The notes under the pieces: model-generated
Told to the model about the DNA's origin: nothing
Databases searched by the model: none
What the model saw: the letters and a program-made list of their open reading frames with translations, nothing else
Assembly (NCBI GenBank): GCA_013150955.1
Contig: JAADJD010000062.1
Coordinates: 62,001-126,000, forward strand
Length of the DNA: 64,000 nt
Direction of reading: 5' to 3'
Source: Calditrichota bacterium
GTDB lineage: Bacteria > Calditrichota > Calditrichia > RBG-13-44-9 > J042
In this document: piece after piece, positions 36,752 through 45,778 of the stretch
Numbering within the stretch: the first letter of the stretch is position 1
Layout of the letters: the number at the start of each line of letters is the position of its first letter
Position numbers and translations under genes: made by a program

Positions 36752-37114
36752 TTACCGTTGCTCCAATACGTTCTCCACAATTCTTACCAGTTCCTGTATG
36801 TTTAATGGCTTCTTCAAAAAGGCTTCCACATCCAGACTTAAAACATCCTGAGGCCGGTACAGATGGGAATAGGCGGTGATTAAAATAATGGGGAAATCCG
36901 GCTTACGGTTTTTTATTTCCCGGGTCAGTTCCAATCCATTCAGCCCTGGCATTTCCACATCCACCACCGCCACATCAAAGGCGCTTTGCTTAAAAAATTC
37001 CAGCGCTTCCAGACCGTTCACTGAGGTGGTTACCGTATGCCCAAACAAAATGAACGCATCTGCCAGGGTATGTAACAGATCGGTGTCATCATCAACAATC
37101 AAAACATTCGCCAT
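36752..37114 (-). CDS. single-domain response regulator
   Basis: 120-residue receiver with no output domain. It has the acidic pair DDD at about 8-10, phospho-acceptor Asp in VAVVDVEMPGLNG, Thr in ILITAYS and Lys in FLKKPLN, so it should be phosphorylated normally. It ends exactly where the acyl-CoA synthetase begins, with no gap, and lies 180 bases downstream of a SpoIIE-type phosphatase. Candidates for the output are direct contact with either neighbour. The cognate kinase is not adjacent. Confidence 0.9.
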   Translation of the reverse strand: MANVLIVDDDTDLLHTLADAFILFGHTVTTSVNGLEALEFFKQSAFDVAVVDVEMPGLNGLELTREIKNRKPDFPIILITAYSHLYRPQDVLSLDVEAFLKKPLNIQELVRIVENVLEQR

Positions 37115-37295
37115 GCTTCCATCCGAAATTTCGTGTCCACTAAAATCTGCCCCTGCATCTGCGGGGCAATGGGATTAACAATTATCGATTGTTTCCGGGC
37201 AATTTGCAAGGTGGATTTTTTCTCGAATCAGAGGTTGCGTCATTCAATATTTTTTCCGGGGCATTCCCGGGCAATACGCGTGCATACCGTTTCGG

Positions 37296-38588
37296 TTATA
37301 TTACCCGTTTCACAATCAACAGGGTAACATCATCCTGATTGGCAGCGGTGCCGCAAAATTGAGCCACGGCGTCCAGAATTTTCTCTCCCAGCGCCCGGGC
37401 AGAAAGTTCGCCGTTGGATTTCAACAACCGGATCAACCCGTCCAGGCCAAACATGCTACCATCCGCACATTGGGCTTCCGTGATCCCATCGGAACAGATC
37501 ACCAGCACATCACCGGGTTGCATTCTGGCCTGTCCTTCCCGATAGGTTAGCGGATGCAGAAAACCCAGCGGAAGACCACCGGTTTTTAGCTGGCGGATCA
37601 GGGGGTCACCGTTTCGGTAATGGAGTAAAAGCGGTGGCACATGTCCGGCATTGATGTATGTTAAACGGTGTTTGCGGGTATCCAGTTGCACCCAGACCAC
37701 GGTCGCAAATTTGTCCTGTGCGGTGAAATCGAACAGATGCTGGTTAATCTTACGAAGCATGCGCGGGGCGGACATTCGGCTGCCCACCAGGGCATGAAAG
37801 GCTGCCTGCAAATTGGCCATCAGTAAGGCAGCGGGTATGCCCTTGCCGGATACATCCACCAGCACCAAACCCAGATTTTCATGTTGAGGGAAAAAATCGT
37901 AGTAATCTCCTCCCACAAATTTGGATGGCTTTTGAAAGGCAAAGATCTCGTACTGCCGAAGCCGGGGCCATTGTTCCGGTAGCAGATGTTTCTGAATCTC
38001 AGCCGCCACCTGAAGCTCTTCTTCCAGGCGTTTGCGCTCCAGTGCCTCGTGATAGAGCTGAGCGTTCTGAATTGCCACGGCGATATGATCCGCAAAGGCG
38101 CGCAAAAACTGAACATCACCCTCCCGAAACGGCCCCTCCTTTTTGTTCATAGACTCCACCACTCCAATGATGTGCCCATCCCGGTCCCGCACGGGCACAC
38201 ACAACACGGAACGGGTGCGGTATCCGCTGCGGCGATCCACTTCGGGATTAAACCGCGGATCCTGATACGCATCGGCAACATTCACGACCTCTCCGGTCCG
38301 GGCCACGTAGCCTGCCAACCCTCTGCCAATGGGCTGCCGGATCTCCAGGGATGCATCCCCCAGCAGCACCTTTGACCAGATTTCGCCCTTTTCCACATCC
38401 ACTAAAAACAGCGTGCTGCGATCCGCATCCAGATTGCGGTTTACTTCCCGGACAATAATGTTCAACATTTCATCCAGGTTGAGGGTGGAATTGACCAGTT
38501 GAATGGCACTGAGCAGGGCCTGCAACTGGCCTGTGGTCAAAGGAATTTCCTGCTGCCCTGCCGGGAACGATTCCGTTGTCTCAGTCAT
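37296..38588 (-). CDS. GAF - PP2C/SpoIIE serine phosphatase (RsbU type)
   Basis: 430 residues. Residues about 25-175 form a GAF sensor domain (LVNSTLNLDEMLNIIVREVNR.. RSVLCVPVRDRDGHIIGVVES). A short coiled linker (LEEELQVAAEIQKHLLPEQ) leads to a PP2C/SpoIIE domain (about 215-430): GGDYYDFF, LVDVSGKGIPAALLMA and VICSDGITEAQ carry the metal-binding Asp residues. Enzymes of this type dephosphorylate anti-sigma-factor antagonists; no STAS or HATPase partner is in the window. GGGAG lies before ATG 38588. Possible link to the downstream receiver. Confidence 0.92.
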   Translation of the reverse strand: MTETTESFPAGQQEIPLTTGQLQALLSAIQLVNSTLNLDEMLNIIVREVNRNLDADRSTLFLVDVEKGEIWSKVLLGDASLEIRQPIGRGLAGYVARTGEVVNVADAYQDPRFNPEVDRRSGYRTRSVLCVPVRDRDGHIIGVVESMNKKEGPFREGDVQFLRAFADHIAVAIQNAQLYHEALERKRLEEELQVAAEIQKHLLPEQWPRLRQYEIFAFQKPSKFVGGDYYDFFPQHENLGLVLVDVSGKGIPAALLMANLQAAFHALVGSRMSAPRMLRKINQHLFDFTAQDKFATVVWVQLDTRKHRLTYINAGHVPPLLLHYRNGDPLIRQLKTGGLPLGFLHPLTYREGQARMQPGDVLVICSDGITEAQCADGSMFGLDGLIRLLKSNGELSARALGEKILDAVAQFCGTAANQDDVTLLIVKRVI

Positions 38589-38667
38589 GCTCTGACTCCC
38601 TTATGAACGAAGCTTCACACGGAAAGCAAACACTCTCCGCAACCAATGCTCTGATGATTCTTCCCTG

Positions 38668-39126
38668 TCAGGGAACCCGGTGCAGCATCACCCCGGAACC
38701 CGAAAGTTTCATGCGGCCCCGACCGCCCCATTTTTTACCGGAGCTGTGAAAACCTCCCGTCAGGACATCATTCGAATGATCGATCAGTACATTCAACTCT
38801 TTCCGAACAATGCCCTCATCCTTTACCAAGGGGCCTTCCAGGTGAACGTGAATCACATAATCCGGATTGCCCAGCAAACGCAGCCACCAGCGATTCCAGC
38901 GCAATGCGCCGTCCCGAATCACCGCATCCCCAATTCGCCCACTAACCGTACCATCGGCCTGAATGTACAGATCGAATGGCAGGCTATCCTGCTGACACCA
39001 GCTGACGATGATTTCTCCCTTCCCCTGCCAGTGACCGGCCAATTCGCGAAACGGCATGCGAGAATCCCCGGTACCTGCCATCACCCACTGTGCGATCAGG
39101 ATCAAAAAGGTCATCTGTTTCAACAT
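38668..39126 (-). CDS. small exported lipocalin-like protein, unknown
   Basis: 152 residues with an N-terminal signal (MLKQMTFLILIAQWVMAGTG). The mature part has GHWQGKGEIIVSW, GTVSGRIGDAVI and VLTGGFHSSGKKWGGRGRMKL, an alternation of strands and glycine turns as in small beta-barrel or lipocalin-like binders, but no family motif is clear. A strong GGAGG site precedes ATG 39126. Lies between the DUF456 gene and the phosphatase on the same strand. Confidence 0.7.
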   Translation of the reverse strand: MLKQMTFLILIAQWVMAGTGDSRMPFRELAGHWQGKGEIIVSWCQQDSLPFDLYIQADGTVSGRIGDAVIRDGALRWNRWWLRLLGNPDYVIHVHLEGPLVKDEGIVRKELNVLIDHSNDVLTGGFHSSGKKWGGRGRMKLSGSGVMLHRVP

Positions 39127-39186
39127 GATCTATCCTCCGTCAATGGATATGGCCAAATCAGAAGTTCCCAAACCCGTATTCAACCA

Positions 39187-39669
39187 TCAGAAAATCAAAA
39201 AATAAAGGAAAAGAACGGCCATGATGAAACCAATGATCAATCGGAATACACTGCTGGCCAGAAATCCCAGGAACGCTCCCCAGCCGGCCTTCCAGGCCTC
39301 CTGTTGCGAACGTCCCACCAACATCTCGCCCACCACTGCGCCAACAAAGGGCCCCAGAATCAATCCCCAGATGCTCAGGATCATAAAACCCACCACCGCG
39401 CCAATGATTGCCCCCCAGACACCAGCGGATGTGGCTCCGAACTTTTTCGCCCCTACAGCACCTGCCAGATAATCCATCACATAGGTCAGTGTGGTTACAA
39501 TTCCCAGCACGACCATCGTCGTCCACCCGTAATCGCTCCAGCCGGAGACCAGTCCCCAGACCAGGTAGCCCACATAAATCAGCGCAATTCCCGGCAACAG
39601 GGGAATCAATGTGCCCACCAATCCCACCGCAATGCAGATGAGTGCAACGATCAACCCAAGGGTTTGCAT
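39187..39669 (-). CDS. DUF456 membrane protein
   Basis: 160 residues, four or five hydrophobic helices rich in Gly and Ala, with the family features IPLLPGIALIYVGYL near the start and GPFVGAVVGEM in the middle, and DYLAGAVGAKKFGATSAGVWG between. DUF456 proteins are widespread inner-membrane proteins of unknown role. AGGAAAA lies before ATG 39669. Confidence 0.88.
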   Translation of the reverse strand: MQTLGLIVALICIAVGLVGTLIPLLPGIALIYVGYLVWGLVSGWSDYGWTTMVVLGIVTTLTYVMDYLAGAVGAKKFGATSAGVWGAIIGAVVGFMILSIWGLILGPFVGAVVGEMLVGRSQQEAWKAGWGAFLGFLASSVFRLIIGFIMAVLFLYFLIF

Positions 39670-39722
39670 GGTTATTTTCCTGTTAATTTGTTCGTTTCAA
39701 TATGCATGAATTGTCCCGAAAA

Positions 39723-40487
39723 TCAAACGTCTATCTGGATGTTTATTACCGGCCCGGTGAACAACGGCAACTGCAGGTACAGGTCGGGTTGACCGGCAAG
39801 CCTTTCGAGCCAATCCTTAAGCAATCCGAACTGTAAAAACCACGGGAGCGGGTCGATGTACTCAAAGGCCAGGGCATATTTGCGACCGGGCGTGGGATTT
39901 TCCAGCAGGCGCCAGAATCGGGTGCGGGCGTCCTCGACCATGGCCGCTGCTCGTTGCTGCAGAAAGGAAGAGATGTCTGCCGTACTCGTTGACGCAGTGC
40001 TCTTCAACCACCGGTAGAAATCCTGCATAAAGGTGCTGGCCACATCGGTCATGATGTAATCCCCCAAACGCAGATTGAATTTGAGATCGGATTCATCGAC
40101 CCGAACATTTTCCAGATGAAAAATGGGGGCTTCGGTGGCAAATGTTTCCGGCACAAACCGATGGCCATAAACCGTGATAAGAGGTGCCAGATACAGGCTA
40201 CACAGAAGAACCGTTTTTGACAGGAAAGCCGCGGTTTCCGAAGGAAAATGCGATTCCGAAAAGGGAATGGGAAACGGAAATGCCAGGCGGATGAACGGTT
40301 CTTTTTCCAATTGCGGATATTGTGCGACGGCTGTGTCGTCGGCAGCCACCACTCCAATCCGGCGATACCGAAACTTGCGCACCAGTAAATTCAGAAGGAC
40401 TTCATTCACATAGGGATCGGTAACGGCAATAACACCTTTTACGTTGGCCACCAGATACAGATACTGATTCCAGGGTACGAGCGTCAT
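39723..40487 (-). CDS. protein of unknown function (254 aa)
   Basis: I do not recognise this protein. It appears soluble: no signal peptide, no confident membrane span, though residues about 95-115 (TVLLCSLYLAPLITVYGHRF) are hydrophobic. It opens MTLVPWNQYLYLVANVKGVIAVTDPYVNEVLL and has a Ser/Thr-rich turn (STASTSTADISSF) in the middle. The start is ATG 40487, with GAGAGGA upstream; an outer in-frame ATG at 40556 lacks a site. It stands alone between DUF456 and a divergent symporter gene, and composition is like its neighbours. Confidence 0.65.
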   Translation of the reverse strand: MTLVPWNQYLYLVANVKGVIAVTDPYVNEVLLNLLVRKFRYRRIGVVAADDTAVAQYPQLEKEPFIRLAFPFPIPFSESHFPSETAAFLSKTVLLCSLYLAPLITVYGHRFVPETFATEAPIFHLENVRVDESDLKFNLRLGDYIMTDVASTFMQDFYRWLKSTASTSTADISSFLQQRAAAMVEDARTRFWRLLENPTPGRKYALAFEYIDPLPWFLQFGLLKDWLERLAGQPDLYLQLPLFTGPVINIQIDV

Positions 40488-40850
40488 CCGTATTTCCTCT
40501 CCCGCTCTGTTAGAATTTAACCAATAGTGAATATCCAGCAAACAGATAATGCACAACCACCATAGGATTTTTTCGAACCATTAAGGCAGCTCCGACTACC
40601 TAAGGACACGTGCGGGAGATGTCACAGCTTTCCAGACACCGCCTAACGTTTCCATTAAGCACCGTGGACAGCCACTCGATGAGCAATTTTCCTGTCGTTC
40701 TGACAAGGCATCGAGAAAAAACCATGCAAGCGTAATCCTTCGCATTTTTATCCCTCACGGAAAGCGTTTTTCCACAGGTTTTTCAAATCGTGGTTTCATT
40801 TATTCGATATCACCCCCTAAATTCGGCCTTCAGATAACGTGAAACCATAT
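40488..40850. other. 363-base divergent intergenic region
   Basis: Between the unknown 254-residue gene (leftward) and the symporter operon (rightward). No repeat copy, hairpin or clear promoter pair is seen. Confidence 0.4.
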
Positions 40851-42395
40851 ATGGAAACACGCACACTGTACTGGATCGCTTTTGTTGCCTACAGCCTGCT
40901 GGTTCTGGGCATTGGTTACCATACCTGGCGGCGGCATCGACATCGGGGAAGCGCGGTTAGCAACCAAACATATTGGGCGGCAGACCGCCAGCTCTCTGGC
41001 TGGTCGGTGGGGCTATCCATTTCCGCAAGTATGATGTCCATAAGCTGGTCCTGTGTGTATGGCGTTCAACTATTTTACTGGTATGGTGTGGGAGCCATCT
41101 GGCTGCTCATCATTCCCTGGTTACTGACGATGGCCGGGTTTTACCTTCTATCGCCGCGGTTTCGCCGGATGGCGGTTTTTTCCCAGCCAGAGCTTCTGGA
41201 AAAACGCTTTGGCATACGATCCCGGCAATTGCTTTCGCCGGCACTGATTCTGGTGTTCACCGTCTGGGGCGGTGCCGAAATTTATGCCGCAGGGATCACC
41301 CTGCAACCCTTTCTGGGACTCCCATTGCCCTGGACACTTCTGATCATCGCCTGCATCGTTGCGGCGTATTCCTTTCTGGGCGGGTTTGGCGCTGTGGTAT
41401 CAACTGACAAAATTCAATTTTTACTGGTGGCCGGTTTTATTTCCCTGATGGCCTTTCTGGGTTTCAAGGGGTTGCAGACACACGATCAAGTGCTGGATGT
41501 GGTTCAATTAACCCGGCTGGCTCCGAAATCCCAAAGCGGCATTCCCTGGCTGTTTTCTCCGGGGCCGGCACTGATTCTCATCACCCTGTTCGTTTACCTG
41601 CCGGGATGGCTGGTCGAAACCGACGTATGGATTCGCCTGCAGGCCGCCCGCAGCAACCCCGAAGCCCGCAAAGGCATCTTTCTGGCCGCTGTGAATTCCC
41701 TGATTTTCGTTGGAATCGTACCCATGATTATCGGCCTCAGCGCTCTGGCCATCTATCCTGCAATCAACGGCGAAATTCCTGCCCGATTACAGGATGGGGC
41801 CTTCATATTTGGCGCCTTCATGCAGGATTTCTCCTCCAGCTGGCTGAATCTGATTCTGGGGATTGGCCTGCTGGCTGCATCCATGTCCACCGTGGATACC
41901 TGCGGCAACGTGGTGGCCCTGTCCGCATCCTATGACCTGCTGGAACCGCGGTTAAAGCACCGCTGGTCACCCCACCGGTTAAACCTGCTGTCGCGCTGGA
42001 TGTCTGCCGGGGCCATCTTTCTGGCGTTCTTTTATGCCCTGTTTACGGAATCGCTGTGGGATATATTCTACCTCTCTTCTGGTATTTTAACCACCACCGT
42101 TTTCCTGCCGGTGGTGGCGGCATTTCATCCAGGAACCCACTCCCGAATGATTCACGGGGCCATCCTTTTCGGTTTTGCAGGAACCCTGATTTTCTACTTT
42201 TTAGAATCCCGGGGCCACCTGTCTGTTATTGAACCACAGTGGCTATCTCAAACCGGTCTGGGTTACATCATCTGGGGATTCCTGGCCTCCATCCTGGGAT
42301 TCCTTATGGGTTCCCGGATTCCGCCTCATCCCGGAAACCTTGCCACTGAAAAAGACACCGTTCACCATTCATCCAAAGGGAGGAATCGTTCATGA
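40851..42395 (+). CDS. sodium/solute symporter (SSS family)
   Basis: Inner-membrane Na+-coupled importer, 514 residues, about 13 helices. Family features: SVGLSISASMMSISW near residue 50-65, SFLGGFGAVVSTDKIQF (the GG-x-V-x-TD-x-Q stretch of SSS proteins) near 175-190, and ASMSTVDTCGNVVALS in the Na+ site region. Substrates of the family range over sugars, amino acids and organic acids; nothing here narrows it. ATG 40851 is used; a GTG at 40839 is possible, and neither has a good ribosome binding site. Overlaps the next gene by four bases. Confidence 0.9.
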   Translation: METRTLYWIAFVAYSLLVLGIGYHTWRRHRHRGSAVSNQTYWAADRQLSGWSVGLSISASMMSISWSCVYGVQLFYWYGVGAIWLLIIPWLLTMAGFYLLSPRFRRMAVFSQPELLEKRFGIRSRQLLSPALILVFTVWGGAEIYAAGITLQPFLGLPLPWTLLIIACIVAAYSFLGGFGAVVSTDKIQFLLVAGFISLMAFLGFKGLQTHDQVLDVVQLTRLAPKSQSGIPWLFSPGPALILITLFVYLPGWLVETDVWIRLQAARSNPEARKGIFLAAVNSLIFVGIVPMIIGLSALAIYPAINGEIPARLQDGAFIFGAFMQDFSSSWLNLILGIGLLAASMSTVDTCGNVVALSASYDLLEPRLKHRWSPHRLNLLSRWMSAGAIFLAFFYALFTESLWDIFYLSSGILTTTVFLPVVAAFHPGTHSRMIHGAILFGFAGTLIFYFLESRGHLSVIEPQWLSQTGLGYIIWGFLASILGFLMGSRIPPHPGNLATEKDTVHHSSKGRNRS

Positions 42396-42847
42396 AAAGC
42401 AGTCTCCTCTTCGCAATCTTAGCCGGCACCTTCTGGGGTGTGGGTGGCTATTTCGAAAAAGCCGGATTGCAACTGTTGAAAATGCCCCCTATCGTCGGCA
42501 TTACCATCCGTACCGGCATTGCACTGATCCTGCTGGGCATCATTTCCATACCCGCCTGGCAAACGCTGGAAAAAACGTCGGCCATTTCTGGATGGGTCAT
42601 GCTGGTCATTGGCGGCGGCATCGTTGCAGGGACTCTGGGAATGTGGAGTTTTTATGCGGCGCTTTCACATTCTCAAAATCTTGGGGTAACGCTGGCCATC
42701 GCCTTTGCCTTTTCGCCCCTTGCCGGCACCATGACCGGACTTTTGAAAGGGACTCAACAGATGGACTGGAAAATTGCGCTGGGATTGATTTTTATTATTG
42801 GCGGAATGATTCTAATCCAGCTGGCTCATCAGGGCACCCGATCGTGA
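42392..42847 (+). CDS. half-size EamA-domain membrane protein
   Basis: 151 residues with a single EamA repeat: about five hydrophobic segments starting FAILAGTFWGVGGYFEKAGL and ending IFIIGGMILIQLAHQ. Full DMT exporters have two such repeats, so this one should work as a homodimer or be a partner of the symporter, with which it overlaps by four bases (ATGA). GGGAGGA lies eight bases upstream of ATG 42392. A strong hairpin begins 10 bases after the stop. Substrate unknown. Confidence 0.85.
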   Translation: MKSSLLFAILAGTFWGVGGYFEKAGLQLLKMPPIVGITIRTGIALILLGIISIPAWQTLEKTSAISGWVMLVIGGGIVAGTLGMWSFYAALSHSQNLGVTLAIAFAFSPLAGTMTGLLKGTQQMDWKIALGLIFIIGGMILIQLAHQGTRS

Positions 42848-42856
42848 GAAATGAAC

Positions 42857-42890
42857 AATCCCTTCCTGCGTCCCGGTGCAGGAAGGGATT
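42857..42890 (+). terminator. perfect 13-bp hairpin without U tract
   Basis: AATCCCTTCCTGC (42857-42869) pairs with GCAGGAAGGGATT (42878-42890), eight-base loop. Starts 10 bases after the EamA stop; no T run directly follows. Confidence 0.55.
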
Positions 42891-42939
42891 CACCCATCCC
42901 AAAGTTTTCCCGATTCGCCCCATTAATCATCGGCTATCC

Positions 42940-43016
42940 AATAAACCCTCAACAAGTTTCCATCCAAGATATAATCTTTTTATTTGTGTTCATTCGTGTT
43001 ATTCGTGGTCTCATGG
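42940..43016 (+). repeat. interspersed repeat, truncated copy 9
   Basis: Only the core end (AATAAACCCTCAACAAGTTT, CCATCCAAGATATAATC) and the right arm (GTGTTCATTCGTGTTATTCG) remain; the left arm is missing. Between two convergent genes. Confidence 0.75.
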
Positions 43017-43063
43017 ATAAATCGCATTGTGTCGCGCTCATCGTGCTCAAAACAGAATCCAGA

Positions 43064-44434
43064 TTAAAATTTGTAAGAAAGACCGATCATGACCCGCGTT
43101 ACCCGGATATCTTCCAGCGTTCCACCCGGCGTCAAGGCGTCTTCGGACTCCTGCTTCCAGGCACCATACAGATAGGTGATGTTTAACGATACGTACTGAT
43201 CCAGTTTAAAGCCCAATCCAGAGGTCAAATACACCCGATCCATCGTTTTGGGGGCACCCTGGTAAGGCGCGGGAATGTAAATGTAACCACCGCGCACACG
43301 AAGCATTTCCCCCAGTGCCCATTCACCGCCGATCTGATAGCGGATGGTCTCCCGATACTCCCGCCGGATAACGCGATTTTCATCCAGTAAAGCGGCATAA
43401 TCGGGATCGTCCATGGAATTCTCCGGGATGACAAACCGGGTTTGCGACCAATCCCGATACCGGAAACTGGCGGCCAGGGTGAACGGCTTCACCCTCAACG
43501 AAATACCGCCATCGAAATAAAACGGCGTCTGGACTTTGTACTGGAATTCTCCTCGATCCAGTTCTTGCTGGTCACTAAAACCATCGTCGTAGACCAGTTC
43601 ATCGGTTGCCAGATAGGATTCGGTTACCGTAAAGGTCACCGGCAATCCAATGGTAGCCCCCAGACGGGCAAATCCGCCCAGTTTAAACATACCCCCAATT
43701 TTCATCCCGATGGCCGAATACTGGGACTGGATGGACTCTTCGTATTTGTACGAATAAAAATCGGCTACCATTTTAGGTTCTGAGTATTCATTGTAAATAT
43801 CTTCCTGGTAAAAGAACAATTGATAATTTTCCCGTCCCCGCCAGATGTCCAGACTGACCCCGAGGTCAAAATTGGGGGACAACGCAATGGCCGCCGCAAC
43901 GCTCCAGTTCCGTAATCCACCTTCGTTGTTCACTTCCTCGGTCTGCTGGACATTCTTATCAAACGGGTAATAAACTTCCTGCCCATCTTCGATAACCGGG
44001 ATTTCCAGACCATTGCTCTGGGTATTGAATCCCTCAAAGAGCAGGGAACGATCAAAATCTTTCACCCGGTTGTAACCAAAGCCAAGCACAAAGCTGCCTC
44101 GCGTGGTAGGAAGAGGCAGGGCAAATCCAATCGCCCGCACCTGGGTAAAGCCCTGACTTTGATCGGTGGTTACACCATAAAAGGTTGCCGAATTGTTGAA
44201 ATTTATGTGAGACAATTCTCCATAAAATTCCGATTGCCGCAGGGAAGCCAGTCCCGCTGGATTCCAGTAGATGGATAAATAATTATCCGTGGTTGCGGTG
44301 AAAGCACCGCCCATGGACAGGGCACGGGCACCAAAGCCCATCTCGTCCTGCACAATCCGAACCGCATCGAACGCACTTTGACCCCACAGGTTGACACCGA
44401 GCATCAGTAACAGAGAAACAACACCCCGCCACAT
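43064..44434 (-). CDS. FadL/OmpP1-like outer-membrane protein
   Basis: 456 residues: signal peptide cut after NLWGQS, then ALSMGGAFTATTDNYLSIYWNPAGLASL, the plug/hatch opening of the FadL-PorV superfamily, followed by many amphipathic strands and the terminal VMIGLSYKF with the C-terminal Phe expected for outer-membrane barrels. Such proteins pass hydrophobic compounds or act as secretion-system anchors; the particular role is open. It follows the Tyr-rich lipoprotein by 28 bases on the same strand and shares its sigma-54 promoter, so it is the probable second output of the kinase/NtrC circuit upstream. Confidence 0.87.
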   Translation of the reverse strand: MWRGVVSLLLMLGVNLWGQSAFDAVRIVQDEMGFGARALSMGGAFTATTDNYLSIYWNPAGLASLRQSEFYGELSHINFNNSATFYGVTTDQSQGFTQVRAIGFALPLPTTRGSFVLGFGYNRVKDFDRSLLFEGFNTQSNGLEIPVIEDGQEVYYPFDKNVQQTEEVNNEGGLRNWSVAAAIALSPNFDLGVSLDIWRGRENYQLFFYQEDIYNEYSEPKMVADFYSYKYEESIQSQYSAIGMKIGGMFKLGGFARLGATIGLPVTFTVTESYLATDELVYDDGFSDQQELDRGEFQYKVQTPFYFDGGISLRVKPFTLAASFRYRDWSQTRFVIPENSMDDPDYAALLDENRVIRREYRETIRYQIGGEWALGEMLRVRGGYIYIPAPYQGAPKTMDRVYLTSGLGFKLDQYVSLNITYLYGAWKQESEDALTPGGTLEDIRVTRVMIGLSYKF

Positions 44435-44462
44435 AAATATTCACTCCCTTCTTTAACCTTTT

Positions 44463-45743
44463 TTAACGCCGTTTAATCGTTGCCCGGGAAGACGTTCCCC
44501 GGCTGGAACTGGAAGAGCGGCTGCTTCCGCTCCAGCTGCTTCGCGAAGAGGAACTGGATGAAGACCGATAACTGGGCCGGCTGGACGATCGAGACGGCGA
44601 CCGATAGCTGGGCCGACTGGAAGAACTGGATCGGCTGGATCGATAGGATGGCCGGGACGAGCTGCTCTTCCGGGCAGGCGCTACCGACTCCTGACGTGAC
44701 TTTCGATAGCTCCGGTACTTTTTAGTTTCGCTACTGCGAGTCCGTCGGATTTCCCGGGTGTGCGAAGATCCATTTTCCCGCGCGCGAACCACTTTCTTTT
44801 CCGTCCGCCGCGGGCTTTTAGTCCGAACCACCTTGCGCTCACTTCGCTTTGAAGAGCGGACGTCTTTCTTGACTCGCCTCTTTTCTTCGGTGCTCAATCG
44901 GGCGCGTTTGCGCTCCCGATCGTAAATCTTCCGGATAATGCGCTGCTTGTCCGCATTGCGATTGCCATTAGTTAACTCCTTCGGAACCCGGGTGCGGATA
45001 ATTTCTGGCGTTCGGCGCCGATTCCGTTCGCGATCAGGAACCTCCCGCTCCACCACGGTACGCTGTTTCCGCTCCGCCACCTGGCCGCGCTTACCGTTGC
45101 TGACCACCGGACTGGAAGCGACCGGTCGGACACCCCCAACCAGCGTCCGATCCGACGGTTCTCGATCACGAATCAGTGGTTTACGGCGATCCCACTCACG
45201 CCGCTTGGTCGGCGCGCGATCCACCACATATCCATAGTTGATCCATCCGCCCCAGTAAAATCCATCCCAATAATACGGCGAATATCCATAAAACCCCCAA
45301 TAGCCAGTGTAATAATAATCCCACCAGTAGTACGGATAAGACCAATACGGATAATACACCACTACCGGAGGTGGGTAATACCAGAACGGTCGACCAAAAT
45401 GCAATCCAATGTGAACACTAACAAAGGGGCCATAGAAGGGATCATAAAAGAATGGATCGTAATAAAACGGATCATAGAAAAACGGATCGTACCAGCCGCC
45501 AACAATGTAATCACGATTGTAAAAGTAATAATTTTTAACAATGGTACGACCATAGCCGTAGTCATCGTAAGCCTCTTCCTCGTAAACGGTGTCTACCTCA
45601 GCAGTGGTATACTCTTCATCCGAATACACCACTGTGGTGGAGGTGACACCCCTCGTGGTACCAAACGTGGTATAACATCCCTGAAAAAGTAACAGCGAAA
45701 CAACCGCTGTTGTTATCATCAAAATGGATCGCCAGGATTTCAT
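44463..45743 (-). CDS. lipoprotein with Tyr/Phe-rich and Arg/Ser-rich halves
   Basis: 426 residues. Lipoprotein signal ending LLLFQGCYTTFG (lipid Cys near 23). Residues about 65-180 are extraordinarily aromatic: tandem DPFFYDPFYYDPFF units, then WSYPYYWWDYYYTGYWGFYG. Residues about 180-330 are Arg/Lys-rich and charged. The last 80 residues are Ser/Arg repeats (SSSRPSYRS several times). No enzyme family fits; aromatic repeats next to a cationic tail suggest a surface polymer- or matrix-binding protein or a condensing, low-complexity protein. Start is ATG 45743, seven bases after AGGT; GTG 45752 is less well placed. A sigma-54 promoter lies 36 bases upstream. Co-transcribed with the FadL-like gene. 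Confidence 0.85.
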   Translation of the reverse strand: MKSWRSILMITTAVVSLLLFQGCYTTFGTTRGVTSTTVVYSDEEYTTAEVDTVYEEEAYDDYGYGRTIVKNYYFYNRDYIVGGWYDPFFYDPFYYDPFFYDPFYGPFVSVHIGLHFGRPFWYYPPPVVVYYPYWSYPYYWWDYYYTGYWGFYGYSPYYWDGFYWGGWINYGYVVDRAPTKRREWDRRKPLIRDREPSDRTLVGGVRPVASSPVVSNGKRGQVAERKQRTVVEREVPDRERNRRRTPEIIRTRVPKELTNGNRNADKQRIIRKIYDRERKRARLSTEEKRRVKKDVRSSKRSERKVVRTKSPRRTEKKVVRARENGSSHTREIRRTRSSETKKYRSYRKSRQESVAPARKSSSSRPSYRSSRSSSSSRPSYRSPSRSSSRPSYRSSSSSSSRSSWSGSSRSSSSSRGTSSRATIKRR

Positions 45744-45778
45744 GTCGATCACCTCACTTTAGTTCTACCCTTTTCTAA

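Noticed and set aside
35924-36805. 293-codon plus-strand frame
   Set aside because: Antisense to the acyl-CoA synthetase; no start signal and low-complexity His/Gln composition.
37147-37167. Hairpin TGCCCC..GGGGCA between the phosphatase and the receiver gene
   Set aside because: Short stem, weakly placed relative to either stop, and no U run; could be chance, so not listed as a terminator.
38660-38674. Inverted repeat TTCCCTG/CAGGGAA at a gene end
   Set aside because: The loop is only one base, too tight to form the hairpin, and it overlaps the stop codon.
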